The notes below the pieces were generated by a model, which saw nothing but the letters and a program-made list of their open reading frames with translations, did no database searches and was not told the DNA's origin. A stretch of DNA of 64,000 nucleotides from Isoetes taiwanensis (lineage: Eukaryota; Streptophyta; Lycopodiopsida; Isoetales; Isoetaceae). Positions within the stretch are counted from its first letter, which is position 1; the number at the start of each line of letters is the position of its first letter. The DNA lies in NCBI GenBank assembly GCA_021234155.1, contig JAJEKV010000015.1, positions 10,874,101-10,938,100 of the forward strand, written 5' to 3'. Positions 56,405 to 64,000 of this stretch are shown here, piece after piece. The translations under genes were made by a program, and so were the position numbers.

Positions 56405-56575
56405 CAATTAGAACCGAAATGCCCTTTACAATCGAGGCACATATTTCTGGCCCCGAACATTAATATCTCCTTCTTTAGAATATATCGTATTTACAGCGTA
56501 TACTTTTTATAAGCGAGAATCACGGGCCCATTTATTTCTAGGAGGAATAAAGCGAATCACGGGGCTATTATTTCT
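56405..56575 (-). repeat. Copia 3' LTR of the deleted element
   Basis: Minus-strand counterpart of 2,346-2,530 with the ttataaaaagtatac and acgatatattc words. Its start is rearranged by a short duplication (agaaataa..cccgtgattc appears twice). Confidence 0.65.
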
Positions 56576-57060
56576 TGATTCCTCTCTGCTTATTATGAGG
56601 ACTCCCTCTTCGATCATCTTTGAGGACTCCACACCCAAGCTTTTTCGATGTTGCTCAAACTTTTCTTTGATCAAGGGCTTGGTGAGGAGATCTGCGAGCA
56701 TTTCTTTAGTTGGAATGTCTTGCATCCCGGGTTGTTCGATCTATAACCTTTTCTACGGTGAAATGGTGATGTATAGAGATATGTTTGGACTGTGATGATG
56801 AATTGTATTCTTAGTCAATGCAATGCTATTGTAGCTATTGTTGGTTCCTTATGTGTGCATACCCAATTTTTGCTAAGAATTATACAGGCCAAAGCGGTTT
56901 CTCATACTAATTTGAGGTAGCCATGTACTCGACCTCACATGAAGACGATTGCTACAAATGTTTGTAGCTTGTCCAAAAGCGATGGCACCATGTAATATGA
57001 CACAAAAACTTTTGTGGTTGATCTCTAAGTCACGATCTCACCCCAAATCCCATGTGAGCG
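56507..57060 (-). pseudogene. Copia RNase H remnant of the deleted element
   Basis: The minus strand includes the 3' end of pol with MLADLLTKPLIKEKFEQHRK (56,600-56,720) and, further up, an SSCEVEYMATS box near 56,920 and a DWAGDQ-like start near 57,040. It has several stops and shifts. Confidence 0.8.
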
Positions 57061-57099
57061 TCGTTCCCAATAACTTGTTTACGCAAAATCAACAAAAAG

Positions 57100-58089
57100 G
57101 ATTTAGAGTTTTTGAGATGGAAGCCATAGCTCCAACATCCATCAACCATACTAGAGAGATGATGTTTCTTTGAAGGCATGATACATAGAGTACTTATGAT
57201 AAATCTCTGGCTTTGTCTGCAAATTGAAGAGTTGCAGTTCCTGTTTTTTGCCATCTTTAATCCAGATGCAATTCCATTTACACTCTTCTCATGAATTTCT
57301 TTTTCGTAATCCCTTAGCCACTCCTTGCAGTTCAACATCAAATGGATTGCAGAGTCTAGTATCCATGTTCTATTGGAATTTTGTGTAGCAGTGAATGCGG
57401 TAGCCTGCATGCTTTCTACATCAGCTACCATCCCTTGTGGCACATCACAATCAAGCTCAACTTCATCTTCAGTATCTGATGCACTCTCATCCCATCTGGC
57501 TTTGAGAAAATTTTTTGTACAGACCATGCATCTCAACTTTATCCCCACCATGCGGTCTGCGACCAAGTTGGCCTCTACCTCCTTTGTCACATCATCCTCG
57601 GCCTTTGTCATCTTGACCATATGGGCGCGATGTTTTTCCATTATTCCACTTCTTCTCTATGATCTAGGGGATCATCTCCTTCCTTCATCTTGGCATTAAT
57701 GAAATTCTGTCTCCTTCCTTCATCTTAACATTAATGAAATTCTGCTACAGAAATAATTTCTGCGAGGTATTGTGAGTCCTGAAGGTTTTCTTCAAGCAAT
57801 CCCATCCCCCTTTTGCAGCTTCTTTGAGCCTTACTAACGGGATTTGCCCATCTCTTAAGCCAAAGATCATTGATGTCTTGGCTCTGCTATCTTTCTTCTT
57901 CCAAGCGATCAAAGAGCCATCTACGCTACTAAAGGGATCCCCACACCACATCCCCACACATCTCCAAAACTATCTCTGTGACATTAGAGCGATCAAGCTT
58001 CTCCAAATTACGAGATCTATTTCAAGCTTAAGCCATTATACAAACTCCTTTGCACGATTCAAACACCTCTTCTTGATCTCTTAGTTTGT
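57100..58089 (-). pseudogene. Copia gag-protease remnant of the deleted element
   Basis: The open piece 57,030-57,641 contains ARWDESASDTEDEVELDCD and the protease-region word NRTWILDSAIHLMLNCKEW, where the DSG catalytic box reads DSA. The gag piece SRAKTSMIFGLRDGQIPLVR lies near 57,830-57,900. It is very close to 40,852-41,952. Confidence 0.82.
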
Positions 58090-58108
58090 CCTCGCGGCTC
58101 TAATACCA
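58090..58108 (-). promoter_or_regulatory. Primer-binding site of the deleted copia element
   Basis: The minus strand reads TGGTATTAGAGCCGCGAGG. It has one change in the core relative to TGGTATCAGAGC and a CAGG-to-CGCG-like change after it. Confidence 0.75.
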
Positions 58109-58262
58109 TAAAACAATGAGACTCCAAGAAAAGCCCAAGATTTCAATTGAACCAGCCCTTTACAATATGAGCACGTAGCTCTATATTTGGTTTCTACAAC
58201 TAAACATTAATATCTCAACGTATACTTTTAATAAGCCGTCCCGAGGTTTGTTATTTCTAACA
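58109..58262 (-). repeat. Copia 5' LTR of the deleted element, 154 bp
   Basis: Begins TGTTAGAAATAAC at 58,262 and ends at the primer-binding site. It is shorter than the 226-bp LTR at 42 kb through internal losses. Confidence 0.8.
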
Positions 58263-59473
58263 TGTATCAGTATAAAATAGTTGTGTTTGGAATGTTTATG
58301 CCTTCTAAATAGAATTCCCGTGTACGTGGTACATTAAGCTTGAAGATGAGATTTTGCTTTAGCAGAACATTCCGGCTTCTTGCTTCCCAATAGAGGATTT
58401 CGATTGTGCTTTTTGGTATAAATGCGTACATCGGTTCGGCTTATGCAAATGTCTCGATACCGGTATCCTAATCGCCTTCTCGGTGACACTTCTCTAGCTT
58501 AGGATCTGCAAAATCGGCTCTGCTTTCGGATGAATCTTGGTGATGACTCGCGCTTTTTGCTCCAACAAAATAGTCCGGATTGGCTTTTATGTAAAAATAA
58601 GGCCTTCTCTATTTAAGACTTCTTCTATGTGCGTAAAATCAAAGGTAGCGACAATTTAGGCTAGCGTCCATCAATCAGCCCGCCCGTGTCACTTATTCTT
58701 TTTTAAAGAATGTTAAAGAAAATTTCAACAACGGCGAGCAAAATTTTTCTTGCGGCGTTCTTCTGCGTTCTTCTTTTTAAATTTGAAGATGCGAGTTTTT
58801 ACTCCACGTGCGGAGCTTTCACCTCGGTACGGCGATTCACCTCGCGTTACGCCATATTTCACCTCATTGAATTAACGCTACCTTTGATTTCGCGTTTTAA
58901 GAATCACCTCTTACGTGATTACGGTATTGTCAGCCTTGCTCTCAGCCTACGTCGGCGGCGTTTCCGAATCCACGCCGGTCCGCCTATACATAACGTAAGA
59001 ATAAGGCCACCTCAATTCAATTCTATTCTATTTTAAAAGGCTTCTTCTATGTACATAGGCTAAATTCATACCATAGTTCAAACACATAAAAATATCTTAT
59101 TTTCTATGAAATTTTTTTTTTTTTTTTTTTTCCTAACCAAAATTTTGTAACAAAGCATTTCCTCACGTAATGCCAAAATGGACTTGGTCCCTTAGATTTT
59201 GCGTATCATACAACAAGAAAACGATGTTTAGTTGGTGCTAAATAGTTTGATTTCTTGGTTCAATATTACACTTTTGTAGTTGAATTGTAATTTGCCGCGC
59301 CATGCCGCCGTTCTGTACATTTTTGGCGTTATTCAATAATAGCTATTTCGAAAGTATTAAAGTATCCACTAGGCCTAGTGGTATATATCGATCCTGCAAA
59401 ATGTTGCAGAAAAAAATCGTGCAAAATGTTTAAACAATGCCTGTAGAACAGCTCAGCGGTGCAGGATATAGCC
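58263..59473. other. Upstream region of the LRR gene
   Basis: 58,637-58,651 (aaatcaaaggtagcg) and 58,874-58,890 (its complement) form a short inverted repeat about 225 bases apart. gcttcttctatgt words flank the zone at about 58,615 and 59,040, so a small MITE-like element is possible. A 25-base T-run sits at 59,109. The rest is AT-rich promoter-type sequence. Confidence 0.4.
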
Positions 59474-59480
59474 TATAAAA
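59474..59480 (+). promoter_or_regulatory. TATA box of the LRR gene
   Basis: TATAAAA lies 56 bases upstream of the ATG at 59,536, a spacing that leaves a short leader of roughly 25-30 bases. It argues the LRR gene has its own promoter. Confidence 0.6.
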
Positions 59481-59535
59481 ACAAAGAGCCCGATTCATTC
59501 ATTCATTCAACAAAGTACACATTCTTTTCAGTAAG

Positions 59536-61355
59536 ATGGATAAGATGTCTGCATGGTTGGTGGTAGGATTAATCCTGTGGGAGTATCAGCCCTGTTCAAT
59601 CTGCAGGATGTGTTCCGGCAGAGCGGGGGGTTCTGCTGAAGCTCAAATCAGGGCTAAGGGAGTTCAGCGCCGCTTGGAACACCACAGACTGCTGCAAATG
59701 GGAGGGGATTACCTGCAGCAAAGCAGGGCATGTGATCGGCCTTGATATGCAGTTGATCTCCACAAATTATTTGGATGCCAGTGTGCCCATTTCTACCTTG
59801 GCGCTTGTATCAGGTCTGACAGAGCTTGAAAGCCTAGATGCAAGCTCAAAGGACTTCAAGGCGCAATACCGAGCTCCTTTTCCAAACTTACCAAGCTCAA
59901 AAAGCTGTCCATCTCTGATAACAGTGGTATTTCCGGCACCATTCCTGCGTTTTTGGTTCAATCCATGGCCTGGAGCAGTTTCTGGCATCCAACACAGGCC
60001 TCAAAGGCCCCATCCCGGCGGCATTCTTCGGGCTGTCTAATCTCCGGGAGCTGGATTTATCTCGTTCGATATTTGATGAAGTAGATTCGGGTGGGTTTGG
60101 TGGCGTTTTGCGATCAGAAATCTCCAAGCTCCGCGCCCTTCAGATTCTGAAGCTGGGCAGTGCAAAGATTTCTGGGCGCATTCCGGCTGGGTTCGGCAAG
60201 CTAACCAATCTGCAGGAGCTGTCCCTTCATTCTAACCAGTTATCAGGCCCCATTCCGGCAGCATTGGGGTCGCTGAAGAGCCTGCACACCTTAAATCTAG
60301 CAGGAAACTCTCTTTCCGGTGCCATTCCTTCCAGCTGGGCCATTTGACGAATCTGCAAACCCTAGACCTCTCGTCAAATTCCTTCGCCGGAAAAATCCTG
60401 TTTCTTTCGGATACCTGTCCAGCCTCCAAACGCTGAAGCTGCAGGACAACCGCCTTGCAGGGCCATTGCCCAGATCCTTAGGCAAGCTTTCAAAGCTGGA
60501 GAATCTGTACCTTTACAATAACCCCATATCAGGGACAATACCCACTTCATTCAAAGGCTTAAAATCATTGGCATTTTTGTGGGTATCAGGGACGAAGCTT
60601 TCTGGACCGCTTCCTGATATGTTCGGCCAGATGAAAGAATCTCACAAACGTTCATATCTACGATAATCCATTTCTGACAGGCTCGCTTCCGCCCTCTGTG
60701 GGTGTTCTTAGCCTGGAAGTATTTGATGCACACACATAACAGCTCAATTTCTGGTGCAATCAACAAGTTTCCAGATTCGACACAGGTCGATCTGCGGGGA
60801 AAATAAGATTAGTAGCATACCTGCAGAATTGGGTGCGCGGTTGAGCATATTGAGATTGTCGGGAAATAAGCTGACATTTGAGGGGTGTAAAGGCATTACA
60901 ACTATGGCCGGTCCGCGGACTATTGAATTGTCAGGCTGTGGGCTGAAGGGTTCAATCCCAAGCTGGTTTAGCAAAATCAAAATTGCATGGCCCAGCACAG
61001 GTTTTGAATGGAATGGGGACATAAAATTGACCTGTCTTTCAACTCCATCTCTGGATCCATCCCTGATTTTGGCCACATGGAAACCCTGGAAACGCTGGAC
61101 CTCCACCATAATTCCTTCTCTGGCTCCATTCCCTCCAGCCTTGCCAATATCACTCTCCTCAAATACTTGGATTTGTCTAGTAACCAGTTAGTGGCCCCAT
61201 TCCTTCCCTCTTTTCTTGACCTTCCTGTTACCTTTCTTGACCTGTCACACAACAAATTGACAGGAAAATTCCTCAAGGTGGGCTTTGAATAAGTTCAATG
61301 CCTCTAGCTTTGCTTCCAATGTTGGTCTTTGTGGATCTCCCTTGCCTGCTTGCTA
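59536..61355 (+). pseudogene. Secreted leucine-rich-repeat protein (PGIP/DRT100/RLP-like), frame-disrupted
   Basis: ATG 59,536 begins a signal-peptide-like hydrophobic start (SAWLVVGLILW). After a frame change near the G-run at about 59,625 comes an LRRNT_2 cap with LLKLKSGLREF, WNTTDCCKWEGITCS and HVIGLDM. Roughly ten LRRs follow (for example LRALQILKLGSAKISGRIPA and LQELSLHSNQLSGPIPAALG), then a C-terminal cap ending GLCGSPLPAC and stop at 61,355. No transmembrane helix or kinase follows, so the product would be apoplastic. Frame changes occur near 59,625, 59,850, 59,965, 60,340, 60,395, 60,660, 60,740, 61,020 and 61,285. CTG/CAG codons are well kept, unlike in the flanks. It is either a young pseudogene or a real gene with indel errors. 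Confidence 0.8.
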
Positions 61356-61530
61356 AAGGCTTACAACTTTGTTAAGTTTGCATCTTATTTGTACTACTTG
61401 ATGGCTTATAATATTGATAAGGATGTATAATGGTGGACTCACTTTGATAAATGCATTGTATTTGAACTAGTTTATGTACTAGGTAATTGCCAGGAGGAGG
61501 AGCATTCCGCGCTGTAAAGCAATACGTAAC
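61356..61530 (+). other. 3' flank of the LRR gene
   Basis: The first about 20 bases after the stop are shared with the LRR fragments at 547 and 21,863. After that it is unique until the dispersed repeat starts at 61,531. No clear polyadenylation signal is identified. Confidence 0.5.
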
Positions 61531-64000
61531 TGTTGATTTAGGCTAGCCAAATATGGAGGCTCGTGGAAGACTGATGGCACCACTCGTAGCATGTCATGGT
61601 CCACCGGATTCTCAGATGTAAGAGATAATATAATAAGTATATGTCGGTGGCTAAATCTTAGATTGAACCTAGAAATGCTGGATTGGTTCGGCAAAGCAAG
61701 AGAACCGATTGATGCCGGGTTGGTTTTTTTTGCATGAAAGTGGAATTGGATTATTGTCTTTGTTTTTGTACCGGAAAAAAAAAATTGAAAATTTTGTTTC
61801 GTGTTATAATGGTTTCCATGCCATTCATAAACTTGCCAATGTTTTTCTATTTTTTATTTTTTTTTCAAACCCAAGAAAACATCTCCCATAACACACCAAA
61901 ATAGAAAACTTTTTTCGTTTAAAGGTCGAAATCTCTATTCCGTTTATTAAAGTGAATAATCCAAGATTTTTAAGGTATCCTTAGAATCAATGTTTCATGT
62001 ACAACCAGCCCCGGTCAATTTTCTCTCCCTGAGGTGTACTCATTGCCTCCATTCGCACTATCGGATAGGGGGTTCTCCATTTGGGTTTGGGGCTCAATGA
62101 AACAAGAATATGGCTGCAGTTGAAGAAGAGAGAGAAGTACTTTTTTCTTTTTACACCATCTTCGAATTGAGATGGGCGTATGGACGGTGAGCCATGCCGA
62201 AAGGCCCGCCTAATGCTTCCAAATGGGAGTCATTGAGGATGAACCCTCATACCTTCAAAGTTTCCAACAGATGATCAATCCGTGACGCGCTTGCCGAAGT
62301 TACGTAGCCCGGGACACCGCTATATGTGACATTGAGCACTTCGCTCAGATGGGTGTCAGATCATACCTGAGGGAGGTTATGGACATGCAAAATCAGCTAT
62401 GTCCTCGGGCACACACTTGATGTGTATATGTACATTTATTTTCATGATGATGTATACTTGTACGCTTTGACAAAGATTCTTATTATCGCTTAATGATTTT
62501 TCTTTGAACTCTTCTGTGGCAGGGATTTTTTAACCCGGATAGTAATAAGTTTGTTGCACTCCTTCCGGGTCCCATAGGCCGATTGGTCTCAAGTGGACGA
62601 TAAAAATCATTCTTTCTTTCTATCTTTTCTAAACCTCGCATGCAAAACAACAAGCTGCTCGTGGTTCAAAATCGGCCATATCTTGCATGGAAAACATAAG
62701 CTCTGAGAAGCATAAAACCTACAATAGTCTAGTCGACTAAGCTTCTACAATTAGAGGAATACAACTCGGACTTCACCGGATACCATGCAAATAGAAAGAA
62801 AGTTGGGCACACCGCAATTCATGATCCCTTTAGCTCTATCCCCTTTGCATCTTCACCGCTTGATTGGAATATTCCAGATATATCCCATAAGACATCTTCA
62901 ACCCTAGGGTTTTCCCTAGGGTCCATTCTTATCTTATCTTCTTAATTAGATGAAGGATCATTTCATTTAAATAAGGACTAGGCACATGTGTCCGGGCCTT
63001 TAGGACATGCGATAACCTTAACGTAAGAACCGAAAGGTATTTGTATTAAACCCTTCATTGTAAGGACGTAAGGAAGCACGTGTCATATTGGTTGCATCTG
63101 ATTGACATCTGATAATAGTTTTTTACGCCATATCATGTCTATGCATGCACAAGTGAAAGATCAAATTAGCACTTTTATGCATATACACTTGTATAAATGA
63201 ATATGTATAATTAGCATAAGATTAAATGGCAAAAATTCAAGAAGATACCATACTACTCTTACTCTGAATATGCAAAATTTGGCAAAAATAAAATTTATTA
63301 TGGTAATAGTGCTTCTAAATTATGGAGGAAATTAAATGGTAAAGTCAATTTTCAGCTCATGTTTGTTAGACTCCTTCCCACAATTGGTAAAGTGCATGCA
63401 CTTTTGTGTGTGGTATAGATAGTCGGGCTTGGACCAACCAAACAAGGGGAGAGAACAACCTTTTCTTAATGACACGGACATTAATAAAGACCTTTTATTT
63501 CTTATTGATTGTTTATCATTTTCAAACCAAAGACACGAGATAATCGAGTATCTAATTGACAAAGCATAACTTTATTCGTGGGAGAGTTTTAACTTCAGAA
63601 TCATTTTATTGAAAAGAATGTCCGCACCAATTAGTAGAATAGCTCAATCCATGCCTTTCAAAACTTTGCCTCTTTAATCTTCAAACTTTTTATAGTATCG
63701 TTTTATTTTGCACCATGTTACAGGTGCTTCTAGGGGCATTGTCAATATTAATGAACCCTTGATGGAATTCACACGGGAGCACCACCGATAGGATGCCAAG
63801 GGCGCAATTGCTATACGGCAGACCATAAGCCCGTAATCAGGCAATGGGCACATTACCGGGGCTAGCCAAAGTTCGCCTAGGGTACCAACTTCTCATGTTT
63901 ATTATAACAAAACATTAGATAAGGAAGATTGGCATTGTTATTATTGTTTAAAGTTTTTCCTTTGAAAACCTTTTGAGGAAAGGGTATTTAAATCCTAGTA
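61531..64000 (+). repeat. Third direct copy of the dispersed repeat (runs off window)
   Basis: Matches 3,832 to about 6,330 and 25,150 to about 27,645 almost throughout, starting at gttgatttaggctagcc 176 bases after the LRR stop. Differences from copies A and B are mostly single-base indels and changes at CTG/CAG sites. It is non-coding. Confidence 0.92.

Larger units (their letters stand above)
56405..58262 (-). mobile_element. Internally deleted copia element
   Basis: On the minus strand: 5' LTR 58,109-58,262, primer-binding site, gag and protease remnant, RNase H remnant, and 3' LTR about 56,405-56,575. At about 1.86 kb it lacks integrase and almost all RT. LTR and gag match the 42-kb element and RNase H matches 1,900-2,300. 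It is a deletion derivative of the same family. Confidence 0.82.

Noticed and set aside
1-64000. CRISPR array, prokaryotic operon or defence system
   Set aside because: No regularly spaced direct repeats with unique spacers and no bacterial gene pattern. All recognisable genes are plant nuclear or retrotransposon types.

Overview
The window is nuclear DNA of a seed plant. It contains broken copies of plant-type genes (a PRD1-like meiotic gene, a plastid DHDPS, a PHT1 phosphate transporter, a secreted LRR protein), Ty1/copia LTR elements, a plant LINE with an endonuclease-RT-zf-RVT layout, SINE-like repeats and a piece of 26S rDNA. The large, AT-rich, repeat-dominated intergenic space fits a big plant genome. 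A gymnosperm is possible, but the sequence does not settle it. I see no clearly intact cellular gene. The best candidate is the LRR gene at 59.5-61.4 kb, which is split by several small frame shifts.

Layout. Positions 1-13,080 and 21,319-34,380 are two direct, nearly identical copies (A and B) of one segment. In order it holds a minus-strand 3' LRR gene fragment, a decayed copia RT-RNase H with its 3' LTR, a long non-coding repeat ending in a primer-binding site, a CT-rich tract fused to a SINE-like element, the 5' part of a PRD1-like gene, and a minus-strand LINE. Copy A stops inside the LINE. Copy B runs through the whole LINE (29,785-36,779), whose 17-bp target duplication is visible on both sides, and then into the rest of the PRD1-like gene (36,780 to about 38,606). 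Between the copies (13.1-21.3 kb) lie a minisatellite, a second copia element interrupted by an antisense 26S rRNA fragment and a foldback element, and a DHDPS pseudogene. From 40.2 to 42.3 kb there is a minus-strand copia gag-protease region with LTR and primer-binding site. From 47 to 58.3 kb there is an inverted copy of the A/B repeat. It is split by a 5.7-kb block carrying a PHT1 pseudogene, and that pseudogene is itself split by a 633-bp hAT-like MITE with 8-bp target duplications. The LRR gene follows at 59.5-61.4 kb, and a direct third copy of the repeat starts at 61,531 and runs off the window.

The genes do not form a pathway or operon. They are unrelated host genes and fragments caught in nested transposon insertions. 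The most unusual signal is not a gene. Wherever two copies of the same sequence can be compared, differences concentrate at CTG/CAG trinucleotides, which turn into CGG, ACG, CCG or TTTG-like strings, often with small indels. The same happens inside a universally conserved part of 26S rRNA, while the LRR gene keeps its CTG/CAG. This looks like systematic read error at CHG-methylated cytosines rather than evolution, so many frameshifts here may be artefacts. I found no convincing new biological system. The strongest biological observations are the LINE insertion in the PRD1-like coding exon, the rDNA-foldback insertion in a copia element, the MITE in PHT1, and a SINE-like family with an expanded purine tail.
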